This document shows positions 17,217-26,295 of a DNA stretch of 64,000 nucleotides, in pieces. The notes under the pieces were generated by a model. The model had not been told where the DNA came from. It made no database searches and saw only the letters and a list, made by a program, of their open reading frames with translations. The stretch is from Paenibacillus camerounensis (GTDB lineage Bacteria > Bacillota > Bacilli > Paenibacillales > Paenibacillaceae). The number at the start of each line of letters is the position of its first letter. Within the stretch, counting starts at the first letter, position 1. The stretch is taken from NCBI RefSeq assembly GCF_000723885.1, contig NZ_CCDG010000007.1, positions 1 to 64,000 of the forward strand, written 5' to 3'. Both the position numbers and the translations under genes were made by a program.

Positions 17217-18836
17217 GTGGGCATGGATCAGAACATCAGGCAAGCGATACTTGAGGGAGGAACCTCACTGGGTATCGAATTTGGGTCCACACGTATCAAG
17301 GCGGTACTGATTGACCAGAAGTTTGAGACAGTTGCCTCCGGCAGCTACGAGTGGGAGAACCAGCTGGTTGACGGATATTGGACGTACGATTTGAACGAGA
17401 TCATCAAGGGCCTGCAGACTGCCTACAGTGAATTGAAGCAGGAAGTGCAGCAGAAATACGAAGTCACCCTGAGCAAGGTGGGGTCGATCGGATTCTCGGC
17501 CATGATGCACGGATATATGGCTTTTGACAGCAAGGGAGAGCTGCTGGTTCCGTTCCGGACCTGGCGTAATGCGACAACAGGAGCTGCGGCCAAGGAGCTT
17601 ACTGAGGCATTCCAGTTCAACATCCCTGAGCGGTGGAGCATTGCCCATCTGTATCAGGCGGTTCTTAACAAGGAAGAACATGTGCCGAACATTGATTTTA
17701 TAACGACGCTGGGCGGGTATATTCACTGGCTGCTGACCGGAACGAAAGCGATCGGCATCGGCGATGCTTCGGGGATTTTCCCGATTGATGAGGCGGCGCA
17801 GGATTACAATCCGGCAATGGTTAAGCAGTTCGACGAGCTGACAGCAGCCAAGGGTTACTCTTTGAAGCTGGGTGAGCTTTTGCCAAAGGTGTATCATGCA
17901 GGCGAGCAGGCAGGCGTGTTAACTGAAGACGGGGCTAAGCTCCTGGACGTGTCCGGGGATCTGCAGGCAGGTATTCCGCTCTGTCCTCCTGAGGGCGATG
18001 CCGGAACAGGCATGGTCGCTACCAATAGTGTAAGAAAACGCACCGGTAACATCTCGGTAGGTACCTCCGTATTCGCGATGATCGTGCTTGAGAACGATCT
18101 GTCCGCGGTATATCCGGAGATTGATATGGTTACCACGCCGGACGGTAGTCCGGTAGGGATGGTGCATGCGAATAACTGCTCCAGTGACATCAACGCATGG
18201 GTCGGCCTGTTCCGCGAGTTTGCGGAGGCTATGGGCATCGAGGCAGATTCCGGCAAGCTGTTCAGCGTGCTGTTTGGTAAGGCGCTTGAGGCGGATGCCG
18301 ACGGCGGCGGTCTGCTGAGCTACGGATATTTTTCAGGAGAAAATATTACAGGCATCGAGAAGGGACGCCCGCTGTTCGTCCGCTCGCCTGAGAGCCGCTT
18401 CAATCTGGCTAACTTTATGCGCACGCACCTGTTTACCGCTTTTGCCGCGCTGAAGATCGGGATGGACATCCTCACCAAGAAGGAGAATGTCGCAATCGAC
18501 AGCATTCTGGCGCACGGCGGATTATTCAAAACACCTGTAGTCGGTCAAAAAATCGTGGCTGCCTCGATGAACGTACCGGTCTCCGTAATGGCAACAGCCA
18601 GCGAGGGCGGGGCCTGGGGGATGGCGATTCTGGCTGCGTTCATGCAGAACAGGGAGCAGCAGGAGCGTCTGGACGATTTTCTCGATAACAAGGTATTTAA
18701 GGATACAGAAGGACAGGTCATTCATCCGGATGCAGCTGACGTCAAGGGCTTTGAGCTCTTCATGGAGCGGTATGTGGAAGGACTGGCGATTGAGCAGGCT
18801 GCTGTAGATCATCTGGTAGAGAACGGGAGGGGTTAA
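17217..18836 (+). CDS. FGGY-family sugar kinase, probable L-ribulokinase (AraK-like, not AraB)
   Basis: 539-aa carbohydrate kinase that should phosphorylate L-ribulose in the cytosol before AraD. The N-terminal ATPase-fold strand [16 protein letters not shown] replaces the LGVDFGT-type motif of classical AraB, and the overall sequence looks unlike AraB. A non-orthologous ribulokinase (AraK) has been reported in Clostridium acetobutylicum, and position in this operon fits that. GTG 17217 is preferred (GGAGG 6 bp away); ATG 17223 is also possible. The next gene starts 1 bp after the stop, so translation is coupled. Confidence 0.82.
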   Translation: MGMDQNIRQAILEGGTSLGIEFGSTRIKAVLIDQKFETVASGSYEWENQLVDGYWTYDLNEIIKGLQTAYSELKQEVQQKYEVTLSKVGSIGFSAMMHGYMAFDSKGELLVPFRTWRNATTGAAAKELTEAFQFNIPERWSIAHLYQAVLNKEEHVPNIDFITTLGGYIHWLLTGTKAIGIGDASGIFPIDEAAQDYNPAMVKQFDELTAAKGYSLKLGELLPKVYHAGEQAGVLTEDGAKLLDVSGDLQAGIPLCPPEGDAGTGMVATNSVRKRTGNISVGTSVFAMIVLENDLSAVYPEIDMVTTPDGSPVGMVHANNCSSDINAWVGLFREFAEAMGIEADSGKLFSVLFGKALEADADGGGLLSYGYFSGENITGIEKGRPLFVRSPESRFNLANFMRTHLFTAFAALKIGMDILTKKENVAIDSILAHGGLFKTPVVGQKIVAASMNVPVSVMATASEGGAWGMAILAAFMQNREQQERLDDFLDNKVFKDTEGQVIHPDAADVKGFELFMERYVEGLAIEQAAVDHLVENGRG

Positions 18837-18837
18837 T

Positions 18838-19533
18838 GTGTTAGAGCAATTGAAGGAAGAGGTATTCCAGGCCAATCTGGATCTGCCTAAGCAAGGACTC
18901 ATCAAGTACACCTGGGGTAATGTCAGCGCGGTTGACCGTGAGAAGGGCCTGTTCGTCATTAAACCAAGCGGAGTCAGCTATGAGAAAATGAAAGCCAGCG
19001 ATATGGTCGTTGTCGATTTTGACGGTAACGTGGTTGAAGGCGAGCTTAGACCTTCCTCGGATACACCGACTCACGCAGTGTTGTATAAGCATTACAAGGA
19101 AATCGGCGGCATTGTGCATACGCACTCCATGTGGGCTACGGTCTGGGCGCAGGCGGGCCTTGATGTTCCGGTTATGGGAACTACACATGCTGACACCTTC
19201 TACGGCGCTGTACCTTGTACCCGGTTCCTCACACAGGAGGAGATTGACCGCGGGTATGAAGCAGAGACAGGACATGTGATCATCGAGACGTTTGAGCAGC
19301 GGGGCATTGATATTATGGCAGTTCCCGGTGTACTGCTGAAGGGTCATGGACCGTTCACCTGGGGCAAGGATGCCCATTCCGCAGTCATGAACAGTGTGGT
19401 GCTGGAGGAAGTGGCTAAGATGAACCATTTTGCCCGTGAGCTGAATCATTTCGCCGAGGAGCTGCCGCAGCGGATTCTGGATAAGCACTATCTGCGCAAG
19501 CACGGCAAGGATGCCTACTACGGCCAGAAGTAA
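18838..19533 (+). CDS. araD: L-ribulose-5-phosphate 4-epimerase
   Basis: 231 aa, the usual length for AraD. It converts L-ribulose-5-phosphate to D-xylulose-5-phosphate, entering the pentose phosphate pathway. Zinc ligands of the class II aldolase fold are visible in [10 protein letters not shown] (two His) and, further on, in the [11 protein letters not shown] strand; TTHADTFYG is also conserved. GTG start with GGGAGGGG about 6 bp upstream, overlapping the kinase stop region. Confidence 0.95.
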   Translation: MLEQLKEEVFQANLDLPKQGLIKYTWGNVSAVDREKGLFVIKPSGVSYEKMKASDMVVVDFDGNVVEGELRPSSDTPTHAVLYKHYKEIGGIVHTHSMWATVWAQAGLDVPVMGTTHADTFYGAVPCTRFLTQEEIDRGYEAETGHVIIETFEQRGIDIMAVPGVLLKGHGPFTWGKDAHSAVMNSVVLEEVAKMNHFARELNHFAEELPQRILDKHYLRKHGKDAYYGQK

Positions 19534-19587
19534 TATTGGGTAAGGATTAGCCTATTACCACAATTCAAGAGAAGAGGATGAATATAA

Positions 19588-21012
19588 ATGACAACAGTTA
19601 GTGACAAGCAGTTCTGGTTCGTTGTTGGATCGCAGCATCTGTATGGAGAAGTGGCTCTCGGAGAAGTGAAAGCCCACGCCCAGGAAATGGTCGATGCGCT
19701 GAACAACAGCGGCGTTCTGCCTTACCCGCTTGTATTGCAGGATCTGGCAGTCAGTGCGGATAAAATCACCACCATCATGAAGGAAGTTAACTACCGTGAT
19801 GAGGTTGCCGGTGTAATTACCTGGATGCACACCTTCTCCCCGGCCAAAATGTGGATTCGCGGCACCAAGCTGTTGCAGAAGCCTCTTCTTCACCTGGCTA
19901 CCCAGTACAATGAGAGCATTCCTTGGGCAACGATCGACATGGATTTCATGAACCTTAACCAGGCTGCCCATGGTGACCGTGAGTACGGCTTCATCAATGC
20001 CCGCCTGAACAAACAGAACAAAGTGGTAGTAGGCTACTGGCAGCGCCCTAATGTCCAGAAGCAGATTGCCGAGTGGATGGATGTTGCGGTGGCTTACAAC
20101 GAGAGCTTCAACATCAAGGTTGCCCGCTTCGGCGACAACATGCGCAATGTAGGGGTTACTGAAGGCGATAAAGTCGAAGCGCAGATCCAGTTCGGCTGGA
20201 CCGTTGACTACTTCGGCATCGGCGATCTGGTTGCTTATGTAAACGAAGTAACGGAAGAAGAGATTAACGCCCTGTTCGCTGAATATGCAGAGCAGTACGA
20301 CTTCGATTACGGTAACTACAGCAAGGAAGCATGGGAAGCAAGCGTTAAGGTTCAGGCCGGCTACGAAATCGCCCTGAAGCGTTTCCTGGATAACGGCGGC
20401 TACAATGCGTTCACATCGAACTTTGAAGACCTGCACGGTATGAAGCAGCTTCCGGGTCTTGCCGTACAACGCCTGATGGCGCAAGGCTACGGCTTCGCCG
20501 GCGAAGGCGACTGGAAGACCGCTGCCCTTGACCGCCTATTGAAGGTAATGGCCCACAACGTGAACACCGGCTTCATGGAAGATTACACATATGAAATGGC
20601 AGAAGGCAAGGAAGCCATTCTGCAGTCCCACATGCTTGAGGTTGATCCAAGCCTGGCAAGCAGCAAGCCTAAGGTGCTGGTATCGCCGCTGGGTATCGGC
20701 GACCGTGAAGATCCGGCCCGTCTCGTATTTGACGGCAAATCCGGCGAAGGCGTAGTGGTATCGATGGCAGACTTCGGCACACACTACAAGCTGCTGATCA
20801 ACGAAGTGGAAGCATTTGAGCCAGAGGTTGCTGCTCCTAACCTTCCGGTAGCGCGTGTGCTGTGGAAGGTTAAGCCTAACTTCCAGGACGGAGTGAAGGC
20901 CTGGATCGAGAACGGCGGCGGTCACCACACGGTGGTTTCCCTGAACCTGACTACCGACCAGATCGTCAGCTACGCTAAGCTCGTAGGCTTGGAATATGTA
21001 ATCATCAAATAA
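19588..21012 (+). CDS. araA: L-arabinose isomerase
   Basis: 474 aa. It interconverts L-arabinose and L-ribulose, the first step of the pathway. Characteristic stretches include [12 protein letters not shown] at the N-terminus, [15 protein letters not shown], the metal-site [10 protein letters not shown], and the C-terminal [17 protein letters not shown] precedes the ATG. Last gene of the operon; a strong terminator follows. Confidence 0.97.
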   Translation: MTTVSDKQFWFVVGSQHLYGEVALGEVKAHAQEMVDALNNSGVLPYPLVLQDLAVSADKITTIMKEVNYRDEVAGVITWMHTFSPAKMWIRGTKLLQKPLLHLATQYNESIPWATIDMDFMNLNQAAHGDREYGFINARLNKQNKVVVGYWQRPNVQKQIAEWMDVAVAYNESFNIKVARFGDNMRNVGVTEGDKVEAQIQFGWTVDYFGIGDLVAYVNEVTEEEINALFAEYAEQYDFDYGNYSKEAWEASVKVQAGYEIALKRFLDNGGYNAFTSNFEDLHGMKQLPGLAVQRLMAQGYGFAGEGDWKTAALDRLLKVMAHNVNTGFMEDYTYEMAEGKEAILQSHMLEVDPSLASSKPKVLVSPLGIGDREDPARLVFDGKSGEGVVVSMADFGTHYKLLINEVEAFEPEVAAPNLPVARVLWKVKPNFQDGVKAWIENGGGHHTVVSLNLTTDQIVSYAKLVGLEYVIIK

Positions 21013-21027
21013 TCAATTAGTCAGAGG

Positions 21028-21059
21028 AGCGGGTAAGCGTTGGCTTGCCCGCTTTTTTT
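21028..21059 (+). terminator. ara operon terminator
   Basis: AGCGGGTAAGC pairs with GCTTGCCCGCT over 11 bp and is followed by seven T. Confidence 0.9.
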
Positions 21060-21074
21060 GTCGCTTTTTTAGGT

Positions 21075-21103
21075 TTGACAGCCTCTGTTCCCGATGATAA
21101 GAT
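21075..21103 (+). promoter_or_regulatory. promoter of the Mef-like efflux leader
   Basis: TTGACA (21075-21080), exactly 17 bp, TAAGAT (21098-21103). Transcription would start near 21110, giving a ~280-nt leader before the efflux gene. Confidence 0.75.
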
Positions 21104-21134
21104 ACGGCTAACTATGAAAAGGAGGCTTGCGGCT

Positions 21135-21161
21135 ATGACCCCATCCATGCGCTTGAGATGA
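21135..21161 (+). CDS. MTPSMRLR macrolide-sensing leader peptide
   Basis: Eight codons and TGA, preceded by AAAAGGAGG (21117-21125) 9 bp away. The peptide MTPSMRLR differs at one residue from MTASMRLR, the leader of streptococcal mef(A)-msr(D), and shares MTxSMRLR with the start of the ErmD leader. In those systems the ribosome with macrolide in its exit tunnel stalls at the Arg-Leu-Arg motif. Here the stop directly follows the last Arg, as in MefA. Its job is regulatory: a stalled ribosome would cover about the next 10-12 nt and disturb the hairpin at 21169. Confidence 0.85.
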   Translation: MTPSMRLR

Positions 21162-21168
21162 GTACCCG

Positions 21169-21203
21169 AAAGAGCAATTTTCACCATTAAGGTGGGCTTT
21201 TTT
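21169..21203 (+). terminator. attenuator hairpin 1 of the efflux leader
   Basis: AAAGAGC and CACC (21169-21185) pair with GGTG and GCTTTTTT (21191-21203), across an internal loop and ending in a T-run. It begins 8 nt after the leader stop, so a stalled ribosome would occlude its 5' arm. Its 3' arm GTGGGCTT (21192-21199) can instead pair with AAGCCCAC at 21308-21315. Confidence 0.65.
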
Positions 21204-21300
21204 GGGTTGCTTATCTATACGTATGGACATAGGCCGTAATCCTGACGGTTTATATGCAGAGCCTTATTTGGCTATGCCCTGTTCCGACACGTAAAGCAAG

Positions 21301-21336
21301 CAGACTCAAGCCCACTGGACTTGGGTCTGTTTTTTT
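21301..21336 (+). terminator. attenuator terminator 2 of the efflux leader
   Basis: CAGACTCAAG pairs with CTTGGGTCTG (10 bp, one wobble) and is followed by seven T, 53 bp before the efflux start. Upstream segments GTGGGCTT (21192-21199) and TTGCTT (21207-21212) are complementary to AAGCCCAC (21308-21315) and AAGCAA (21294-21299), forming a possible antiterminator that would tie up its 5' arm. Confidence 0.75.
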
Positions 21337-21389
21337 GATTAACGGCACATTCAAAAGAATAATAATTTCATTTAGGGGAGGTACAATTT

Positions 21390-22610
21390 ATGAATCATAT
21401 GCACTGGAAGAGGACATTTGCCTTCATCTTCAGCGGTCAGATCTTCTCGATTCTGACTTCATCGATGGTGCAGTTCTCGATTATCTGGCATTTAACTGAA
21501 ACGACAGGGTCGGCCTCGGTACTGATGATTGCCGGCCTCGTCGGCTTCCTGCCGCAGGCCATCCTGGGACCGTTCATCGGCGTCTGGCTGGACCGCTGGA
21601 ACCGTAAGCTGACCATGATTATCTCAGACAGTCTGATTGCTGTAACCAGCCTGGTCCTGGGCGCTTATTACCTGTGGGGTGATCCTGGCCTGTGGGTCGT
21701 GTATGTCGTCCTGTTTATCCGCTCCGTGGCCTCTTCATTCCACGCGCCGTCGTTCCAGGCGGCCGTCCCGCTGATCGCCCCGGAGGACCAGTTAACCCGG
21801 GTAGCGGGCTGGCAGCAGATGGTCTTCTCGGCTTCCAGCATCCTGGGACCGGCGCTGGGGATCGCCGTATACTCGGCTACATCACTGGGAACCGTGCTGC
21901 TGCTTGATGTGGCAGGTGCGTTGATTGCCAACGTCATGCTGCTGATGGTAAAGATCCATCAGCCGAAGCCGGAGGCGGTGCAGGCACCGTCCTTCCGGCA
22001 GGAGTTCATTCTCGGCTGGCGGACCTTTGTTTCTGTAAAGCCGATCGTCTTTATTACGATTGCCATGGCCGGCTTCAGTGTTGTCTTTATGCCGCTGGCG
22101 ATGCTGTTCCCGCTGATGACGCTGGAGCACTTCGGCCGGGGCGGATACAGCGCGAGTATTATAGAGGCGGTATTCGGCATTGGCATGATCCTGGGTGGCG
22201 TACTGCTGTCGGTATTATCCTCCAAGTGGCGTGACTCCACCTATATGAGCGTAAGCCTTGTTATTATCGGCCTGACCTGCCTGCTTAGCGGAGTAGTCGG
22301 CAGCGGGGCCTTCGTAGCCTTTGCTGTGCTGTCCTTCCTCATGGGCGCTGCTGCACCGCTGTTCAACGGCCCCTATATGGCGATGATCCAGAAGGCTTAT
22401 GAGCCGGAAACGTTAGGGCGTGTCATTTCGCTCGTTTCCAGCATCGGTATGCTGTCTTCGCCAATCGGGCTGGCTCTGGCCGGGCCGGTTGCTGAGCGGT
22501 ACGGGGTGCAGGTATGGTTTTTCTGGTCGGGCATCGTTGTAGCGCTGATCGGTATGGTTGTCTTTCTTAAGTTCTATGGGAAAGCAGAGGAGGAGCAGAT
22601 ACAGGGTTAG
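21390..22610 (+). CDS. Mef-like MFS efflux protein
   Basis: 406-aa, twelve-helix major facilitator protein, the length of Mef(A) (405 aa). It shares Mef-type landmarks: SGQIFS.LTSSM.QF.I.W.LTE.TGSA, GFLPQAILGPFIGVWLDRWNRK (motif A in loop 2-3), VLFIRSVASSFHAP, and LGRVISLVSSIGML.SPIGL late. Mef proteins export 14/15-membered macrolides by proton antiport. AGGGGAGG precedes the ATG by 8 bp. The upstream MRLR leader and attenuators strongly suggest induction by macrolides. Unlike streptococcal mef loci, no msr(D)-type ABC-F gene follows. Confidence 0.88.
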   Translation: MNHMHWKRTFAFIFSGQIFSILTSSMVQFSIIWHLTETTGSASVLMIAGLVGFLPQAILGPFIGVWLDRWNRKLTMIISDSLIAVTSLVLGAYYLWGDPGLWVVYVVLFIRSVASSFHAPSFQAAVPLIAPEDQLTRVAGWQQMVFSASSILGPALGIAVYSATSLGTVLLLDVAGALIANVMLLMVKIHQPKPEAVQAPSFRQEFILGWRTFVSVKPIVFITIAMAGFSVVFMPLAMLFPLMTLEHFGRGGYSASIIEAVFGIGMILGGVLLSVLSSKWRDSTYMSVSLVIIGLTCLLSGVVGSGAFVAFAVLSFLMGAAAPLFNGPYMAMIQKAYEPETLGRVISLVSSIGMLSSPIGLALAGPVAERYGVQVWFFWSGIVVALIGMVVFLKFYGKAEEEQIQG

Positions 22611-22766
22611 GCGCACATTAAGTATAAAATTGGAAATGAGACTTTTTTCACAGCTCTAATACTCACACCGCGAGTAATATGTTAGAATATCAGAATGCAT
22701 TAACGCTTCACCAACTTAATACACTACAGGCTATGAATGCTATGGATCACACTATAGCAGGAGCAG

Positions 22767-22832
22767 CTTCTGGAGAGACTGCGGGCTACCGCAGCGCCGA
22801 AGGGTTCACAATCTCAGGCAAAAGGACAGAAG
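22767..22832 (+). ncRNA. glycine riboswitch aptamer (single)
   Basis: Contains the conserved glycine-aptamer blocks CTGGAGAGA, GCCGAAGGG, and CTCAGGCAAAAGGACAGA. P1 pairs CTTCTG (22767-22772) with CAGAAG (22827-22832); an arm CTGCGG/CCGCAG lies between. Only one complete aptamer is visible; GC-rich hairpins at 22853-22885 may be the ghost partner of singleton glycine riboswitches. A terminator follows at 22907. Confidence 0.9.
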
Positions 22833-22906
22833 AGTACTGAATATTTATCTGCCTTGGCGGGCCGCTGCCCGCAGGGCGGGTAGTGTTTGATATTCTTATG
22901 AGCCGG

Positions 22907-22939
22907 GAGATTGGATGATGTTATCCAGTCTCTTTTTTT
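22907..22939 (+). terminator. riboswitch expression-platform terminator
   Basis: GAGATTGGAT pairs with ATCCAGTCTC (10 bp, one wobble) and is followed by seven T, 41 bp before the permease start. Glycine binding would be expected to control read-through. Confidence 0.85.
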
Positions 22940-22979
22940 ATTGGCAGCAACAGGTTGCAATCATAAGGGGGAAACAGGC

Positions 22980-24365
22980 ATGGCAGAGTTAAAGAGAGAG
23001 CTGGCTAACCGGCATGTTCAGTTAATCGCAATCGGAGGAACCATTGGCACAGGATTATTCCTGGGATCAGGACGGGCTATTGAAAAAGCAGGTCCGTCGA
23101 TCATGTTCACTTATCTGATTGTGGGGATTGCTGTATTTTTTGTGATGAGGGCACTGGGGGAGCTGCTGCTGTCCAAGGCGGGATACCAGTCCTTTACGGA
23201 TATAGCTGAGGATTACTTAGGGCCGAAGGCTGCGTTTGTTACAGGCTGGACGTACTGGTTCTGCTGGATAATGACGGCGATGGCCGATGTCATTGCGGTG
23301 GGTGTCTATGTGCAGTACTGGTTCGATATTCCGCAGTGGATTCCGGCGGTGATCTGTCTGATTATTCTGCTGGGACTTAATCTGCTGACCGTCAAAAGCT
23401 TCGGCGAGCTGGAGTTCTGGTTCGCACTGATCAAGGTGGTAACGATCCTTGCCCTGATCGGGCTCGGGATTGTCCTCCTTGTTATGGGCTTCAAAACAGA
23501 TGCAGGAACGGTAACGGTCCGCAACCTGTGGCAGCACGGCGGGGTATTCCCGAACGGCATCACAGGCTTCCTGTTCTCCTTCCAGATGGTCGTATTTGCT
23601 TATGTCGGTGTAGAGCTCGTAGGGGTGTCGGCGGCAGAAACCGCTGATCCTGAGAAAAATATCCCGTCAGCGATTAACAAAATTCCGCTGCGGATTCTGT
23701 TCTTCTACGTTGGTGCGCTATTCGTTCTGCTGTGCGTTAACCCTTGGACTCAGCTCAGCCCGGCCGAGAGCCCGTTTGTCAGAACCTTTAGTCTGGTGGG
23801 CATTCCGATTGCGGCGGGAATTATCAACTTCGTCGTATTGACCTCTGCCGCATCGGCCTGCAACAGCGGGATGTTCTCGACCAGCCGGATCCTCTACAAT
23901 CTGAGCCGCAAGGATCAGGCTTCTGCCCGGTTCGGCAAGCTGAACAAGAATCATGTACCGGCTAATTCGCTGTTCATCTCCACACTGGTTGTTTCAGCCG
24001 GTGCGCTGCTGAGCAAGCTGGTTCCCGAGCAGGCCTTCGGCATTGTGACTACGGTCAGCGCCATCTGTTTCATCTGGGTGTGGGGTGTTGTACTGGTCTG
24101 CCACATCAAATACAAGCGGAACCGTCCGGACCTGCAGGCTGCCTCCAAATTCAAGGCACCGTTTACTCCGGCAGTGAACTATATTGTTCTGGCGCTGTTC
24201 GCAGCAATCCTGATCATTATGCTGATTGCCGAGGAGACCCGCCCGGCGCTGCTGTTCACTCCTGTCTGGTTCATCCTGTTGTTCGTACTGTATTCAATTA
24301 GAAGCAAAAAGCAGAAGAGCAGCCAGGAGATCAGTATTAAGGCTGAGGCGGGGAAGCAAATTTAA
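22980..24365 (+). CDS. CycA-like amino-acid permease (glycine/alanine/D-serine type)
   Basis: 461-aa, twelve-helix APC-family transporter. The N-terminal LKRELANRHVQLIAIGGTIGTGLFLGSG is the classic first-helix unwound motif of the AAT subfamily, and the remainder resembles CycA, which imports D-Ala, D-Ser and Gly with protons. ATG 22980 follows AAGGGGGAAACAGGC; earlier in-frame starts lie inside the leader terminator and cannot be right. Control by a glycine riboswitch supports glycine as a substrate, possibly for efflux or use when in excess. Confidence 0.88.
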   Translation: MAELKRELANRHVQLIAIGGTIGTGLFLGSGRAIEKAGPSIMFTYLIVGIAVFFVMRALGELLLSKAGYQSFTDIAEDYLGPKAAFVTGWTYWFCWIMTAMADVIAVGVYVQYWFDIPQWIPAVICLIILLGLNLLTVKSFGELEFWFALIKVVTILALIGLGIVLLVMGFKTDAGTVTVRNLWQHGGVFPNGITGFLFSFQMVVFAYVGVELVGVSAAETADPEKNIPSAINKIPLRILFFYVGALFVLLCVNPWTQLSPAESPFVRTFSLVGIPIAAGIINFVVLTSAASACNSGMFSTSRILYNLSRKDQASARFGKLNKNHVPANSLFISTLVVSAGALLSKLVPEQAFGIVTTVSAICFIWVWGVVLVCHIKYKRNRPDLQAASKFKAPFTPAVNYIVLALFAAILIIMLIAEETRPALLFTPVWFILLFVLYSIRSKKQKSSQEISIKAEAGKQI

Positions 24366-24381
24366 CCTTCCTTCGGAACAC

Positions 24382-24419
24382 AAATAAAACCACTCCGTTA
24401 GCCGGGGTGGTTTTATTTT
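24382..24419. terminator. bidirectional terminator
   Basis: A 16-bp stem, AAATAAAACCACTCCG against its complement with one G-T pair, ending in T on both sides, between convergent genes. Confidence 0.85.
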
Positions 24420-24442
24420 GCATCATAAGCTGTATACGCTTC

Positions 24443-25258
24443 TTAGGGAACAGGCACATAATCCGCATGATAACGGCCCTTAGGCACGATCATCGGGGAG
24501 CCGGCAACCGGGTCCTTGATTACTGCACAGTCCAGTCCGAAGATGTCTTTGACCAGGGTGCTCGTAATTACCTTATCCGGCGTGCCTTCAGCAACCAGCT
24601 TGCCTGAATGAAGGGCAAAGATATGGTCGGCATAACGGGCCGACAGGTTAATATCATGCAGTACCATGACAATGGTAGTACCGTGCTTGCGGTTTAGATC
24701 GGTCAGCAGGTCCAGAATCTCTACCTGGTAGGTGATATCCAGGAACGTTGTCGGTTCATCAAGGAACAGGATATCGGTCTGCTGCGCAAGTGCCATGGCG
24801 ATCCAGACGCGCTGGCGCTGGCCGCCGGACAGCTCATCAATATGATGATTGGCGAACTCCGTAATCTTCATAATCTCCATCGCTTCGGCAACGGCCTCAT
24901 AGTCCTTTTTGCTCCAGCTGCCGAAGAGCGACTGGTGCGGAAATCTTCCCCGGCCGACCAGATCGGCTACGGAAATCCCCTCCGGAACAATCGGCGACTG
25001 CGGCAGCATTCCGACCGTGCGGGCCAGGGGCTTAGAGGCGATTTTGGCAAGCGGCTTTCCGTCAATCGTTATGGTGCCGGAGGAAGGCTTAATCAGCCGG
25101 GCCATCGTCTTCAGGAGCGTGGACTTGCCGCAGCCGTTGGAGCCGATAATGACGCTAATCTTGCTGCTTGGCAGTACAAGGCTGACATCCTGGATGACCG
25201 TTTTATTCTCATAGCCTGCTACGAGGCGTTCGACTTGAAAAGTATGCGCCTGATTCAT
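24443..25258 (-). CDS. iron-siderophore ABC importer ATPase (FecE/FhuC type)
   Basis: 271-aa ABC ATPase. Walker A GSNGCGKST, signature LSGGQRQRVWIAMAL, Walker B DILFLDEPTTFLDI, and a switch His in MVLHDINLS; the ~260-aa length and C-terminal tail are those of FhuC/FecE. It drives the FecCD permeases encoded directly upstream; its ATG shares the last base of the permease gene. Fourth gene of a Fur-controlled siderophore operon. Confidence 0.93.
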   Translation of the reverse strand: MNQAHTFQVERLVAGYENKTVIQDVSLVLPSSKISVIIGSNGCGKSTLLKTMARLIKPSSGTITIDGKPLAKIASKPLARTVGMLPQSPIVPEGISVADLVGRGRFPHQSLFGSWSKKDYEAVAEAMEIMKITEFANHHIDELSGGQRQRVWIAMALAQQTDILFLDEPTTFLDITYQVEILDLLTDLNRKHGTTIVMVLHDINLSARYADHIFALHSGKLVAEGTPDKVITSTLVKDIFGLDCAVIKDPVAGSPMIVPKGRYHADYVPVP

Positions 25259-26295
25259 TATAATTCTCCCTTCCGGTTCATCTGGATCAGCAGGTATATC
25301 AGATACGGCGCTCCGAGCAGCCCGGTGATTACACCTACCGGGAAGCGGGTCACGAAGGCGAACTGGCCGATCAGATCTGCCGCCAGAACCAGAACAACGC
25401 CAACCAGTCCTGAAGGGACAATGCCGGAGAAGCCGGCCCCGGTCAGCCTTTTGGCAATCGGTCCGGAAAGGAAGGAGACAAAGGCTATCGGACCTGTTGT
25501 TGCAGTGGCTATAGCGATCATGCAGACAGAGCCGACAATCAGCAGGATCCGCGTCTTGTCCGTATGTACGCCAAGTGAGGATGCAGATTGTTCTCCGAGC
25601 TCCAGAATATCAAGGTGCTTGCCCAGCAGAATAAGGATAGGCGCACAAATGATCACTGTAAGCACAAGCGGAGGAAGCTCGCTCATCTGCGAGCCGTTAA
25701 GACTGCCTGTCAGCCAGCGGATAGCTGTAGGGACATCCTTTTCCGAGCTGATCAGCAGCAGATAGGAAATCACCGCATCCAGCATCGCCTGTACGCCAAT
25801 TCCGACCAGGATCAGGCGGCCGATGGAGAAGGTTCTTCCTCTGGACAGGATATAGATCAGAATGACAGTGGCCAGACCGGCAAGCACAGCGGCCAGAGAG
25901 ACGACAGCTCCACTGGCATGAAGGATAACGATGCAGAACACAGCAGCCGCACTGGAACCGGACGTAATCCCGATAACATTCGGGTTAGCCAAGGGGTTAC
26001 GGAGCATGGTCTGGAAGGTGTAGCCGGCAACGCCAAAAGCAAATCCGGCAAACAGCCCGGCCAGCATCCGCGGAAGACGGATTGTACTCACAGCAAAGGA
26101 GACTCCCTTGATCTGCTCTCCCGAAAGGGCCCGGATTACCTCCGAAAGCGGGTAGATGGTATTGCCGAGCAGCAGCATAGCTATACAGAGCGCACAGGCA
26201 AGAACGCCCAAAAGGCTGGTAACCAATATCCAGCGGCGGCGTCTTTGCCGTCTGCCGGCCATGATAAATTGGATTGAAGGAAGATGATTTGTCAT
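25258..26295 (-). CDS. FecCD-family iron-siderophore permease (second)
   Basis: 345-aa permease of the BtuC/FecCD family with about ten helices and the diagnostic RLPRMLAGLFAGFAFGVAGYTFQTMLRNPLANPNVIG region. It forms the membrane channel with the neighbouring permease. It overlaps that gene by 4 bp (26292-26295), implying translational coupling. Confidence 0.93.
   Translation of the reverse strand: MTNHLPSIQFIMAGRRQRRRRWILVTSLLGVLACALCIAMLLLGNTIYPLSEVIRALSGEQIKGVSFAVSTIRLPRMLAGLFAGFAFGVAGYTFQTMLRNPLANPNVIGITSGSSAAAVFCIVILHASGAVVSLAAVLAGLATVILIYILSRGRTFSIGRLILVGIGVQAMLDAVISYLLLISSEKDVPTAIRWLTGSLNGSQMSELPPLVLTVIICAPILILLGKHLDILELGEQSASSLGVHTDKTRILLIVGSVCMIAIATATTGPIAFVSFLSGPIAKRLTGAGFSGIVPSGLVGVVLVLAADLIGQFAFVTRFPVGVITGLLGAPYLIYLLIQMNRKGEL

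Noticed and set aside
22911..22979. Longer N-terminus for the amino-acid permease
   Set aside because: These codons lie inside the riboswitch terminator; AAGGGGGA before ATG 22980 and the family's usual start fit the shorter protein.
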